From assembly GCA_930633525.1 (NCBI GenBank), contig CAKNFP010000001.1, positions 2,458,001 to 2,522,000 of the forward strand: a DNA stretch of 64,000 nucleotides, in the 5' to 3' direction. Position numbers and translations under genes: made by a program. The stretch is from Hyphomicrobiales bacterium (GTDB taxonomy: Bacteria; Pseudomonadota; Alphaproteobacteria; Rhizobiales; Beijerinckiaceae). Below the pieces are notes generated by a model. It did no database searches. It was not told the DNA's origin and saw nothing but the letters and a program-made list of their open reading frames with translations. Below are positions 23,952 through 32,816 of this stretch, piece after piece; the stretch's first letter is position 1; each line of letters begins with the position of its first letter.

Positions 23952-24185
23952 ATGACGAGAATATACGCTGTCGATGAAGCTGGCGGACGCACGCTCATCC
24001 CATCCGGCCTTGTGGTCGTCGAGACAGCCGCTGGTGATCAAATGAAAATCGAGGCCGGCATGCACCGCTTGGGAGAGGTCACACTCTTCGCCGAGGCAGA
24101 CCCGGACCGCGCCGCGGTGCTGGCAGTGCGAAGCGGCGCTTGCAATGTCCTTCATATAACGCTCGAACGACTGAACAAATCTTGA
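23952..24185 (+). CDS. Hypothetical protein upstream of trmFO
   Basis: A 77-residue frame from the ATG at 23952; the open frame reaches back to 23892. I do not recognise a family. The predicted product is a compact, mixed alpha/beta sequence with LIPSGLVVVETAAGDQMKIEAG and no signal peptide or membrane segment. It ends 32 bases before trmFO and could be co-transcribed with it. The codon choice resembles that of its neighbours, but with no homologue in mind its reality is moderately uncertain. Confidence 0.5.
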   Translation: MTRIYAVDEAGGRTLIPSGLVVVETAAGDQMKIEAGMHRLGEVTLFAEADPDRAAVLAVRSGACNVLHITLERLNKS

Positions 24186-24217
24186 CGATTGCCAGGCCAC
24201 CCGACACATAGGGTGGC

Positions 24218-25636
24218 ATGACGCTTCAACCAGTTCACATCATCGGCGGTGGCCTCGCCGGCTCCGAAGCCGCCTGGCAGATCGCGCAGTCCGGCCAGCC
24301 TGTCGTTCTCCACGAGATGCGGCCGACCACGGCGACGCCCGCCCACAAGGGCGAAGGTCTGGCCGAGTTGGTCTGCTCCAATTCCTTCCGCTCCGACGAC
24401 GCCGAGGCAAATGCTGTCGGCCTCCTCCATCAGGAGATGCGGGGGCTGTCTTCGCTCATCATGGCAATGGCTGACCGCCATCAGGTGCCCGCCGGTGGCG
24501 CGTTGGCTGTCGATCGTGAGGGATTCTCCGCAGCCGTCACAAGCGCGCTCGCCGGCCATCCGAATGTCGAAATTGTCAGGACCGAGGTCTCGGGCCTGCC
24601 ACCCGAGGCCTGGGGCGAAACCATCATCGCCACCGGCCCTCTCACCTCTCCGTCCCTGGCGGACGCCATAAGGACGCTCACCGGCGAAGGGGAGCTCGCC
24701 TTCTTCGACGCGATTGCCCCGATCATCCATCGCGATTCCATCAATATGGACATCGCCTGGGCCCAGTCACGCTACGACAAGGCAGGTCCCGGCGGCACGG
24801 GCGCCGACTATCTCAACTGCCCGATGACGCGCGAGGAATACGAGGCCTTCATCGATGCGCTGCTCGCGGGCGAAACCGCCGACTTCCGCGAATGGGAGAA
24901 GGACACCCCCTATTTCAACGGTTGCCTGCCGATCGAAGTGATGGCCGCGCGTGGACGTGAAACCCTGCGGCACGGGCCCATGAAGCCGGTTGGCCTCACC
25001 AATCCGCGCGATCCTGACGTAAAGCCCTACGCCATCGTGCAGCTCCGGCAGGACAATGCCCTTGGCACGCTCTTCAACATGGTCGGCTTCCAGACAAAGC
25101 TCCGCCACGGCGCGCAGGTGGATGTGCTGCGCATGATTCCCGGCCTCGAGCGCGCGGAATTCGCGCGGCTCGGTGGCCTGCATCGCAATACCTTCCTCAA
25201 CTCGCCCAAGCTTCTCGATCCGTACCTGCGCCTGAAGGCATTGCCGCGCCTGCGCTTCGCCGGACAGATCACCGGCTGCGAAGGCTATGTCGAGAGCGCG
25301 GCTGTCGGGTTGATCGCCGGGCGGCTCGCCGCGGCCGAACGCGAAGGGCGCGAGATCACCATGCCACCGGCGACGACAGCGCTCGGTGCCCTGCTCAACC
25401 ACATCACCGGCGGCCATATCGCGGCGATCGATGCCGGGCCGCAGTCCTTTCAGCCGATGAACGTCAATTTCGGGTTGTTCCCGCCGCTCGAAGGCGCGGT
25501 GAAGAGCCCGGACGGCAAGCGCCTGCGCGGCCCCGCCAAGGCGGTGGCCAAGAAGAAAGCGCTGACTGACAGGGCAAGGATCGAGTTCGCATCCTGGCGC
25601 GCGACCCTGCCTGAACCGGCGGTGGCGGCTGTCTGA
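24218..25636 (+). CDS. trmFO: Methylenetetrahydrofolate--tRNA-(uracil-5-)-methyltransferase
   Basis: TrmFO methylates U54 in the T-loop of tRNA using methylenetetrahydrofolate and FADH2. The product is 472 residues. The FAD-binding [14 protein letters not shown] motif is at residues 8-21, followed by [28 protein letters not shown], cut here by function into the folate-loop signature, then [26 protein letters not shown] and the C-terminal [20 protein letters not shown] are family hallmarks. A purine-rich AGGGTGG lies just before the ATG. Confidence 0.97.
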   Translation: MTLQPVHIIGGGLAGSEAAWQIAQSGQPVVLHEMRPTTATPAHKGEGLAELVCSNSFRSDDAEANAVGLLHQEMRGLSSLIMAMADRHQVPAGGALAVDREGFSAAVTSALAGHPNVEIVRTEVSGLPPEAWGETIIATGPLTSPSLADAIRTLTGEGELAFFDAIAPIIHRDSINMDIAWAQSRYDKAGPGGTGADYLNCPMTREEYEAFIDALLAGETADFREWEKDTPYFNGCLPIEVMAARGRETLRHGPMKPVGLTNPRDPDVKPYAIVQLRQDNALGTLFNMVGFQTKLRHGAQVDVLRMIPGLERAEFARLGGLHRNTFLNSPKLLDPYLRLKALPRLRFAGQITGCEGYVESAAVGLIAGRLAAAEREGREITMPPATTALGALLNHITGGHIAAIDAGPQSFQPMNVNFGLFPPLEGAVKSPDGKRLRGPAKAVAKKKALTDRARIEFASWRATLPEPAVAAV

Positions 25637-25658
25637 TTCGACGACAGGTTTACGCGTT

Positions 25659-25703
25659 GAGCGGATCGGAAAGTACGGTGATTCTCGGCTAAATCCGATG
25701 CTC
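25659..25703. repeat. Degenerate palindrome, family C, copy 1
   Basis: An imperfect inverted repeat with arms GAGCGGATCGGA and TCCGATGCTC lies between the convergent trmFO and phytoene-synthase-like genes. It resembles the GAGCATGATCCGAAAAG-type palindrome common between genes in Hyphomicrobiales. It could end transcription from both sides. A related element lies at 34408-34453. Confidence 0.4.
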
Positions 25704-25751
25704 TACCAACAGATAAAGCGGCGCTTCGAACCTGTCGAAATGTTCGCCGCT

Positions 25752-26636
25752 CTAGCGCAGCCGCCGCGAGGCGCGCCAGAGCAGCCATTGCTTGCGCCAT
25801 TGCGGCAGGTCGACGAGCGACCGATAGGGGTCGTAGTCGCGCCGGTCGAATTCCCTGAGATAGGCCGGCACGAGCATTGCCGGCAGGTAGACGGAACGAA
25901 CCCGCGCCGGCACCTGGGCTAGCCCATCGAGACCAGCGCGATAATGCCGCTGCGCCAGGCCGCGCATGGCGGCGACAACCTTCGCGAGAGCCGGCGTCCG
26001 CTCACCGGCCAGGAGCCCGGATGCCGATATTCCGGCCTCAGCCAGGATATCCGCCGGCACATAGACCTGACCGCGCCTGAGATGCCAGGGCAAGGCCCGG
26101 AGCAACCCGGTCACGGCCTGGGCCACGCCGAGATGCCCGGCCGCATCGGCCGCGCCAGCATCGTCCCCATCCGCCAGAATGAGCGAAGCAAGCCGCAGCA
26201 GCGCGGAACTCGTCTCCCCGCTGTAACCCTCGAGATCGCCGATCGTTGCCATGGGATCGTCGTAGAGATCGAAGATCCGGGCATCGATCAGATCGAGAAG
26301 GGCCTGCCGCGGCAGCCGGAAGCGCGCGATCGTCGCAAGCAAGGCAGCCGCCACGGGGTGAGCGGCGACATCGCCACGCGCCTCCTCATCGCTGAGGGCA
26401 TCCCGCCACCACTGGTAACGCAACTCGCCCGGCAGCGGTGAGTGGACAAGCTCCCGTACCCGCGCGATTTCATGGCTGAAGGCGTAGAGCGCGAAACAAT
26501 AGCGCCTCTTGTCGGCGGGAATGAAAAGGCCGGCGAGGAAGCGATCGGCGTCGCCTTCGCGGATGAGTTGTTCGCAATGGGAGAATGCCGATGCCAAGGC
26601 CGCATCGTCGCCTGGGCCAGCCCCATCGGCCATCAT
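25752..26636 (-). CDS. Squalene/phytoene synthase-fold protein, NDUFAF6-like, lacking Asp-rich motifs
   Basis: This 294-residue protein has the squalene/phytoene synthase fold: FLAGLFIPADKRRYCFALYAF near residue 35, RYQWWRDAL, LEGYSGETSSALLRL, and LGVAQAVTGLLRALPWHLRRGQVYVP. The two catalytic Asp-rich motifs of true synthases are absent: where DDxxD would be there is HEIAR, and the second site reads LLRALPWH instead of a form with paired Asp. It is therefore probably not a prenyl-diphosphate condensing enzyme. The mitochondrial relative NDUFAF6 (C8orf38) is a complex I assembly factor. Its neighbour is Mth938-like (NDUFAF3 family), three bases away. Confidence 0.85.
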   Translation of the reverse strand: MMADGAGPGDDAALASAFSHCEQLIREGDADRFLAGLFIPADKRRYCFALYAFSHEIARVRELVHSPLPGELRYQWWRDALSDEEARGDVAAHPVAAALLATIARFRLPRQALLDLIDARIFDLYDDPMATIGDLEGYSGETSSALLRLASLILADGDDAGAADAAGHLGVAQAVTGLLRALPWHLRRGQVYVPADILAEAGISASGLLAGERTPALAKVVAAMRGLAQRHYRAGLDGLAQVPARVRSVYLPAMLVPAYLREFDRRDYDPYRSLVDLPQWRKQWLLWRASRRLR

Positions 26637-26638
26637 GT

Positions 26639-27025
26639 CTAGCCCACCGCGATCAGCGCGGCCGCGACATGGCGGTCCTCGGCGAGCAGCACGTTATAGG
26701 TGCGCGCTGCGGCTCCCGTCTGCATGACGTCGATCTTGAGTCCCGCCTCGCTGAGCGCTTGCCGGATGGCGGGTGGAAGCGGAACCATATCGGGTCCGGT
26801 GCCGATCAGCAGGAGTTCAATATCCGCCGCCTCGGCGATGACAGGCGCGAAATGGCCGATCGTCAGCTCATCCGGATCCGTCACCTCCCAGGCCTTGATG
26901 CCGGACGGCAGGGTCAGGATGGAGCCGCGATGCGACATTTCGGCGAAGCGAAAGCCGCCGTTGCCATAGGCATCGAGCTTGAAGCGGCCGGGAACGAAAC
27001 CGTCGTAACGTCGGCCCTCGGCCAT
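26639..27025 (-). CDS. Mth938-like domain protein (NDUFAF3/DUF498 family)
   Basis: The ATG at 27025 has GGAGG five bases upstream; the GTG just before it would be too close. The 128-residue product carries the Mth938-like domain: the ending IELLLIGTGPDMVPLPPAIRQAL and MQTGAAARTYNVLLAEDR with the conserved NxL region. The human homologue NDUFAF3 is needed for complex I assembly; the bacterial role is not established. It starts 11 bases after secF ends and is three bases before the NDUFAF6-like gene, so yajC-secD-secF and the two assembly-factor homologues look like one operon. Confidence 0.88.
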   Translation of the reverse strand: MAEGRRYDGFVPGRFKLDAYGNGGFRFAEMSHRGSILTLPSGIKAWEVTDPDELTIGHFAPVIAEAADIELLLIGTGPDMVPLPPAIRQALSEAGLKIDVMQTGAAARTYNVLLAEDRHVAAALIAVG

Positions 27026-27036
27026 CACACCCTCCG

Positions 27037-27999
27037 TCAGGACGCCGGGCGCGGCGCCTTCTTGCTGTCGGACGCAGGCGCCGGAACAGCCGGAGCCGGG
27101 GCGCGCGCGCTACGCATGCCGAGATAGATCAGCACGGGCGTAGAGACATACATGGCGGAATAGGTACAGACGAAGACGCCGAACAGCATCACCTGCGCGA
27201 AGCCCTGAATGGCCTCGCCGCCCACCACCACCAGCGCGACGAGCGACAGGATCGTCGTTGTCGCCGTCATGGAGGTGCGCGACAGCGTCGAATTCACGGA
27301 CAGATCGAGCAATTGCTCGATCGGCATGGTCTTGTAGCGCCGCAGGAGTTCGCGCGTTCGATCGAACACCACGACCGTTTCGTTCAGGGAGTAGCCGACA
27401 ATCGTCAGGATAGCGGCGATCGAGGTCATATTGAACTCGATCTGCGTGACGACGAAGAATCCGACCGTGAGAAGGATGTCGTGCATCGTGCCGATGATGG
27501 CGCCGATGGCGAAGGTCAGCTCGAAGCGGAACCAGAGATAGGCGAGCACGGCGATGATGGCGAGCACGACGCCGAGCGTGCCGGACTGCACCAATTCACC
27601 CGAAACGCGCGGACCAACCGTCTCGACCCGGCGGAACTCATAGTCCTTCTCGAAGACGTCACGCGTCTTCTGGACCACGGTTCCCTGCGCCTCCTCGCCG
27701 CCCTCCTGGATGGGGAAGCGAATGGAGACACCGCCGGTGTTGCCGAACTCCTGCACCTCGGGCGTGCCGAAACCAAAGCTCTCGGCCGCCTGGCGGATGG
27801 CGCCGACATCCGCCTTGCCCGAACGGGCCTGGATCTCGACCAGAGTACCGCCCTTGAAGTCGATGCCGAAGTTCAGCCCGATCGTCAGCGCGAGGATGAC
27901 GGTGATGACCGATATGGCAGCCGAAAACGGGATCGTGACGCGCCGAAAGCGGACGAAGCGGAACTTGGTATTGTCGGGGACGATGCGGATCAGGCGCAC
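27037..27999 (-). CDS. secF: Protein translocase subunit SecF
   Basis: SecF works with SecD and SecA-SecYEG, using proton motive force to complete protein export. I start at a GTG at 27999, which has GGAG ten bases upstream and lies 17 bases after secD; an in-frame ATG at 28056 would overlap secD by 40 bases. That gives 320 residues. Six membrane helices are expected: the first is ISVITVILALTIGLNFGID, followed by the periplasmic GGTLVEIQ segment, and later NETVVVFDRTRE and TLSRTSMTATTTILSLVALV, family hallmarks. The C-terminus is Pro/Ala-rich. Confidence 0.95.
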   Translation of the reverse strand: MRLIRIVPDNTKFRFVRFRRVTIPFSAAISVITVILALTIGLNFGIDFKGGTLVEIQARSGKADVGAIRQAAESFGFGTPEVQEFGNTGGVSIRFPIQEGGEEAQGTVVQKTRDVFEKDYEFRRVETVGPRVSGELVQSGTLGVVLAIIAVLAYLWFRFELTFAIGAIIGTMHDILLTVGFFVVTQIEFNMTSIAAILTIVGYSLNETVVVFDRTRELLRRYKTMPIEQLLDLSVNSTLSRTSMTATTTILSLVALVVVGGEAIQGFAQVMLFGVFVCTYSAMYVSTPVLIYLGMRSARAPAPAVPAPASDSKKAPRPAS

Positions 28000-28016
28000 G
28001 CGCGAAAAGCTCCGGT

Positions 28017-29630
28017 TCAGAACGGCAATTGTTTCGGCCGGGTGATGCGATACCACAACGCGATCATCATACGCGTCATGGTCACCGCGGTAATCACCGT
28101 GGTCAAAATACCGAGGATAAAGACGACAGCAAAGCCACGTACGGGTCCTGATCCCAGGAAGAACAGGATCAAGGCGGCGATCAACATTGTCGAGTTCGAG
28201 TCGAAGATCGTCGCGAAGGCCCGGGTGAAGCCCGCATCGATCGCCGAGATGATCGAGCGGCCGCTATGGGCCTCCTCCCTGATGCGCTCATAGATCAGCA
28301 CGTTGGAATCCACGGCCGTGCCAATGGTCAGCACGATGCCGGCAATGCCCGGCAACGTGAGCGTTGCCCCAAGCAGCGACATCAGGGCGAGGATGAAGAC
28401 CACATGGACCAGCAGGGCAATGTTCGCGAAAATGCCGAATAGCCCATAGGTCGCCAGCATGAACAGGGCCACGAAGATCGTCGCCACATAGATCGCCATG
28501 GTCCCGGCTTCGATCGAGTCCTGCCCGAGGCCAGGTCCGACTGTGCGCTCCTCGACGATCGTGAGCTTCGCTGGCAGGGCACCCGCGCGCAGCAATACGG
28601 CCAGATCATTGGCCTGCTGCACGCTGAAGCTGCCCGAAATCTGCCCCTGCCCACCCGTGATCGGGGTCTGGATGCGCGGCGCTGAGATCACCTCGTTGTC
28701 GAGCACGATGGCAAGGAGCCGTCCAACGCCCTCCGAGGTCGCCTGGCCGAACCGCTGCGCCCCGCGCAGGTTGAAGCGGAAGTTCACGATCGGCTGCGAC
28801 GTCTGCGAATCAAACGCGGGCTGGGCGTCGGTCAGGTCCTCGCCCTCGACGATGACGCGCCGCTCGACGGGGACCGGCTGACCGGCGTTGTCGCGCGAGG
28901 GGATCATGTCGACATCGGCCGGATTCGCGCCGCCTTCCGCGATGAAACGGAATTGCAGCTTGGCGGTACGGCCGAGAATGTCCTTGAGGCGCTGGGGATC
29001 CTGCAGGCCTGGCACCTGCACCAGCACACGGCCGGCACCCTCGCGCTGGATATTCGGTTCGGTCGTGCCAAGCGCATCGACGCGGCGCCGCAGCACCTCG
29101 ATGGTCTGGTCAACGGCGCGGCGCGTGCGATCAGTGACACCGACGTCGGTCAATGTAACCTGAACGAGGCCGTCCGCCCCTTCCGAAACATTGATGGTGC
29201 TGTTTCCGGGCGTGCCAAGGATGGCGTTGCCTGCTGGGCGCGCCAGTTCGTTGAGCCGGGCCAGCAAGCGCTGGCGATCCGCCTCGCTCGGCACGCGCAT
29301 CTGCAGGCCGCGGGGCAAGGCAACGATGCCGCCCTGCGGCGCGATGCGCGTTTCACGCAGAATGCGCCGGACATCGTCGCGCAGGCTGTTGACCTGCGTG
29401 CGGATCAGGTCGTTCTCGTCAACCTCCAGCACGACGTGCGAGCCGCCCTGCAGGTCGAGGCCGAGAACCATGGCCCGGTGCGGCACGATCCAGGCAGGGA
29501 TCCAGCCTGGCACCGAGGCCGCGATACGCTCGCGCGTCGTCTCTGAAAACAGGTTGGGCGCCGCATAGGCAAAGCCGAGCAGCGTCAACAGGAGGATCGA
29601 GATGATCTTGGCTTTTGAATAGCGCAGCAT
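28017..29630 (-). CDS. secD: Protein translocase subunit SecD
   Basis: SecD is the large partner of SecF, with an extended periplasmic domain. The 537-residue product has an N-terminal membrane helix (ISILLLTLLGFAYAAPNLF), then LDLQGGSHVVLEVD, the P1 head domain, and the C-terminal helices with TLPGIAGIVLTIGTAVDSNVLIYERIREE and an RFRFNLRGAQRFG strand. Membrane segments cluster in the last 170 residues. It lies 17 bases downstream of yajC in the conserved yajC-secD-secF order. Confidence 0.97.
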   Translation of the reverse strand: MLRYSKAKIISILLLTLLGFAYAAPNLFSETTRERIAASVPGWIPAWIVPHRAMVLGLDLQGGSHVVLEVDENDLIRTQVNSLRDDVRRILRETRIAPQGGIVALPRGLQMRVPSEADRQRLLARLNELARPAGNAILGTPGNSTINVSEGADGLVQVTLTDVGVTDRTRRAVDQTIEVLRRRVDALGTTEPNIQREGAGRVLVQVPGLQDPQRLKDILGRTAKLQFRFIAEGGANPADVDMIPSRDNAGQPVPVERRVIVEGEDLTDAQPAFDSQTSQPIVNFRFNLRGAQRFGQATSEGVGRLLAIVLDNEVISAPRIQTPITGGQGQISGSFSVQQANDLAVLLRAGALPAKLTIVEERTVGPGLGQDSIEAGTMAIYVATIFVALFMLATYGLFGIFANIALLVHVVFILALMSLLGATLTLPGIAGIVLTIGTAVDSNVLIYERIREEAHSGRSIISAIDAGFTRAFATIFDSNSTMLIAALILFFLGSGPVRGFAVVFILGILTTVITAVTMTRMMIALWYRITRPKQLPF

Positions 29631-29647
29631 GGGCGGCGGCCTCCGCC

Positions 29648-29977
29648 TCAGCTCTTAACCGGCTCGGCCTTGGAACGCACATCCGAAATCATACCACGCA
29701 CGACGCGCACTTTGACCCCTTCGGCGATCTCGGCCTCGACTTCACTGTCATCGACTACCTTCGTCACCTTGGCGATGAAGCCTCCAGAGGTCACGATCGT
29801 GTCGCCGCGGCGCACGTTCTTGACCATCTCCTGGTGGGCCTTCTGCCGCTTCTGCTGAGGACGCAGAATCAGGAACCACATGATGACGAAGATCAGGATG
29901 AACGGGACGAACTGGATGAGCATGTCGCCCCCGCCACCGGCAGGAGCCGTGGACTGGGCGAAGGCTGGCGTGATCAC
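29648..29977 (-). CDS. yajC: Preprotein translocase subunit YajC
   Basis: YajC is the small accessory of the SecDF complex. The GTG start at 29977 has GGAGG eight bases upstream; no better ATG exists. The 109-residue product has one membrane helix (QFVPFILIFVIMWFLILRPQ) and the family segment RRGDTIVTSGGFIAKVTKV. It heads the yajC-secD-secF operon and is divergent from the DUF815 ATPase gene. Confidence 0.94.
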   Translation of the reverse strand: MITPAFAQSTAPAGGGGDMLIQFVPFILIFVIMWFLILRPQQKRQKAHQEMVKNVRRGDTIVTSGGFIAKVTKVVDDSEVEAEIAEGVKVRVVRGMISDVRSKAEPVKS

Positions 29978-30157
29978 GAGAGGTCCCTCCGAAACAAGGC
30001 CCGACCTAGCGGGTGGAACAGTGCAGTTTGTATGAGGCGCGGACTATACCCATCGATCGATGGAAAGCAATCCAGCCGTGTGCTTAGAGCATGGACCGTA
30101 CCCGAGAAAGGCAATATCCAACGTCAAGATTTGCGGAGCGAAACGGAGAAGCTGATA

Positions 30158-31075
30158 ATGGCGCCGAAAAACCAGCAGCATGGGGACCCGAGCCTTCACG
30201 AAAGCGTGCTCACCCTCACGCTGGAGCGCATTGCCCAGGCCCTGGAGCGCCTTTCGCCGCCGCCGCCCGCTCCGACCGACCTATCCTCCGCCGATGCCTT
30301 CGTCTGGCACCCTCCGGCGCGGCTGCAGCCTGTTCCGCGTGTCAATCGTGTGGAGATGTCCTTGCTCCGCGGCATCGACCGGGTACGCGACACCCTCGCC
30401 GAAAACACCGAGCGCTTCGCCCGCGGCCTGCCGGCCAACAACGCCCTGCTCTGGGGGGCGCGCGGCATGGGCAAATCGTCGCTGGTCAAGGCCGTCCACG
30501 CCGAGACCAACAAGCGGCTCGCCGATACCGGGCAATCCTCGGACGCCAGCCGGCTGAAGCTCGTCGAGATTCACCGCGAGGATATCGAGAGCCTGCCGAA
30601 TCTGATGGGCCTGATCCGCGATTCCCACCACCGCTTCATCATTTTCTGTGACGACCTGTCCTTCGACACGGACGACACCTCCTACAAGTCGCTGAAGGCT
30701 GTGCTTGAGGGCGGCATCGAGGGGCGCCCCGACAATGTCGTGTTCTACGCCACCTCGAACCGCAGACACCTCCTGCCCCGAGACATGATGGACAACGAAC
30801 GCTCGACAGCCATCAACCCCGGCGAGGCGATCGAGGAGAAGGTCTCGCTGTCGGATCGATTCGGACTCTGGCTGGGCTTCCACAAATGCAGCCAGGACGA
30901 ATATCTGGAGATGGTCTTCGGCTACTCCAGCTATCTTGCCCTGTCCTATGACCAGGCGAAGCTACGCGCCGAGGCGCTGGAATGGGCGACGACACGCGGA
31001 GCGCGCTCCGGCCGTACGGCCTGGCAATTCGTTCAGGATCTCGCCGGCCGGATCGGCACGGTGATACCGAACTAG
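30158..31075 (+). CDS. DUF815 family AAA-type ATPase
   Basis: The ATG at 30158 has an ACGGAGAAG site upstream and gives 305 residues. The AAA core has Walker A GARGMGKSSLVKAVH near residue 105, Walker B RFIIFCDDLSFD and the sensor NVVFYATSNRRHLL. The middle segment LKAVLEGGIEGRP and the C-terminal YLALSYDQAKLRAEALEWA match the DUF815 family, whose function is undefined. It is transcribed divergently from yajC. No membrane segment is visible. Confidence 0.93.
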   Translation: MAPKNQQHGDPSLHESVLTLTLERIAQALERLSPPPPAPTDLSSADAFVWHPPARLQPVPRVNRVEMSLLRGIDRVRDTLAENTERFARGLPANNALLWGARGMGKSSLVKAVHAETNKRLADTGQSSDASRLKLVEIHREDIESLPNLMGLIRDSHHRFIIFCDDLSFDTDDTSYKSLKAVLEGGIEGRPDNVVFYATSNRRHLLPRDMMDNERSTAINPGEAIEEKVSLSDRFGLWLGFHKCSQDEYLEMVFGYSSYLALSYDQAKLRAEALEWATTRGARSGRTAWQFVQDLAGRIGTVIPN

Positions 31076-31108
31076 GGTTGAAGCGACATTCGGGGCAGGA
31101 ACCGCGGT

Positions 31109-31224
31109 GTCATCCCGGGGCGGCCGCAAGGCCGAGCCCGGGGATCTAGAACCAGCGCCTGATGGCCAAGACGCTGGTGTTTCTGGAATCCCCGGCACCT
31201 CGCTACGCTCGGTCCCGTGATGAC
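31109..31224. repeat. Dispersed palindromic intergenic element, family A, copy 2
   Basis: The left end reads GTCATCCCGGGGC and the opposite-strand right end GTCATCACGGGAC. Both arms continue to GGGGATCTAGAA / GGGGATTCCAGAA, separated by a ~25-base core. It lies between the DUF815 gene and the terminator at 31297. It shares arm sequence and layout with copy 1 at 6455-6601, which has a longer core. Confidence 0.7.
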
Positions 31225-31296
31225 GTAGCCAGCTTCCCGTGCATGTCCCCGTCATCGCGCTTTCCGGTGACAGGTCTCGCCCCTCCATGCGCCAAC

Positions 31297-31333
31297 AAAA
31301 AACCCCGGCACGTCGCGCGTGCCGGGGTTTTTT
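31297..31333. terminator. Bidirectional rho-independent terminator (nlpD-like and DUF815 genes)
   Basis: A 12-bp perfect stem AACCCCGGCACG/CGTGCCGGGGTT with a five-base loop is flanked by a run of A on the left and T on the right. On the minus strand it sits 28 bases after the NlpD-like stop. On the plus strand it could end the DUF815 transcript after the family A repeat. Confidence 0.88.
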
Positions 31334-31361
31334 GTTTCAGAAGCGGACGTGTTGCGGTCGG

Positions 31362-32699
31362 TCAGAGGCCGGCCAGATGGTTCATGGGATCGACCGGGGT
31401 CGAGCCCTTGCGCAGCTCGAAATGCAGCTGCGGCGAGGAGACATTGCCGGTCTGCCCCGACTTGGCGACCGTCTGGCCACGCTTTACCTTCTCGCCGCGC
31501 TTCACGAGCAGCTCGCCGTTGTTGGCGTAGGCGCTGACCCAGCCGTCCTCATGCCGGATCAGGACGAGATTGCCGTAGCCCTTCAGCTCGCTGCCGGAAT
31601 AGGCGACGGTGCCGCCTTCGGCCGCCTTGACGGGCGTGCCTTCCGGCACCGCGATATTGATACCCTCGTTACCGCCTCGGCCACCGAAGCCCTGGATGAC
31701 GCGGCCGCGCGCCGGCCAACGGAACTCATTGGCGGAAGCGCCGGCTTTCGGAATGCTCGCCGTCGTCTCCGGTTCGGTGGGATGGGCGACAGCCACCTGC
31801 TGCGGAGCCGCCGGCTTCTCAGGCTGAGGCTGGGCGGCAACGGGCTTGGCCGCTGCGACCGGGGTCGCCGGTTGTGCGGGCTTCGTTTCAGCGGCGCTAG
31901 GCTTTGCCGCGGTCTTCGATGGCAGGGGCGTAAGCACCTGCGTCTTCGCGGCCTCGACAGCCTGCGTCGCTGGCTTCGTCACCGTGGCGGTGGTGAGACG
32001 CGGAGCGGCCGGCGGCTGCACCTTCGAGATCTGGGTGCGTGCGGATTGGTCGAGCGAGGCGACCTGGCGCTGCGGCTGCGCGGCGAGATTGCCAACCGCC
32101 GCACGGCCGTTGGATACCGTGGACTGGACCTGATTGCGCTGGGCCGTCAGCGACTGGCTCACCTGCTGAACCGGCGCCGCCGCGACCTGCCTCGCGACCG
32201 TCGGAGCAGCCGACGGGTTATAGACGGGAATGGTGATCTGCTGGCCGGGCGCCACGCTCGATCCCTTCAGGCCATTGGCGGCAACGAGGGCCGAGACCGG
32301 AACATTGTAACGGCCGGAGATAGCGGCGAGCGAGTCACCGGATCCCACCACGAAGGGCGTGCCGCCCTGCGCCGTCCAACCGGTCGCGCTGCCGACGACA
32401 GCCTCCACCGGCGCTGTCGCGCGGGGTGCGGATGTCGGCGCGGCGAGCGGCGCACTTGCGACCTGCGCGGGCGGCGTATAGCCCCCCTGCCCGTTGTCAA
32501 AGCCGCTGACGGGGGCGGAGCCCCCGAGGCTACCGGTCGCGACCTCATCATGCCCCTGCGACTTGAAGGGGTCCGAAAAGGGGTTTTGGACGAAGCGCAT
32601 GCTGTCCGTGCCACAGCCGGACGCGACGCTCGCGAGAAGCCCTACAATAGCCACCCGCGACAACAGCCGCGGCCGCAACGACGCTAGACGTTCACGCAT
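31362..32699 (-). CDS. nlpD: NlpD/DipM-like LysM and LytM (M23) lipoprotein, degenerate catalytic site
   Basis: From the ATG at 32699 the product is 445 residues. An N-terminal signal with lipobox-like ASGC (C29) indicates an outer-membrane or periplasmic lipoprotein. A LysM domain spans about residues 115-160 (VVGSGDSLAAISGRYNVPV, then VAPGQQITIPVY). A 150-residue Ala/Pro/Gln-rich linker follows, then an M23/LytM domain (about 325-440). The HxxxD metal motif reads NEGIN and the HxH region SPQLHFELR, so the zinc ligands are largely lost. In NlpD and EnvC this marks an activator of amidases rather than a peptidase. It is last in the surE-pcm-nlpD order. Confidence 0.88.
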   Translation of the reverse strand: MRERLASLRPRLLSRVAIVGLLASVASGCGTDSMRFVQNPFSDPFKSQGHDEVATGSLGGSAPVSGFDNGQGGYTPPAQVASAPLAAPTSAPRATAPVEAVVGSATGWTAQGGTPFVVGSGDSLAAISGRYNVPVSALVAANGLKGSSVAPGQQITIPVYNPSAAPTVARQVAAAPVQQVSQSLTAQRNQVQSTVSNGRAAVGNLAAQPQRQVASLDQSARTQISKVQPPAAPRLTTATVTKPATQAVEAAKTQVLTPLPSKTAAKPSAAETKPAQPATPVAAAKPVAAQPQPEKPAAPQQVAVAHPTEPETTASIPKAGASANEFRWPARGRVIQGFGGRGGNEGINIAVPEGTPVKAAEGGTVAYSGSELKGYGNLVLIRHEDGWVSAYANNGELLVKRGEKVKRGQTVAKSGQTGNVSSPQLHFELRKGSTPVDPMNHLAGL

Positions 32700-32816
32700 C
32701 GACACACCCACTTCAACGCAACAAATCCGCGAGCTGATTAAAAACGGATTCAGGTTAAGCAAGCGTTGCTTTGGGGGGTGTTATGGATAATTTCCGCTAT
32801 CGATTCGTCACAATCT

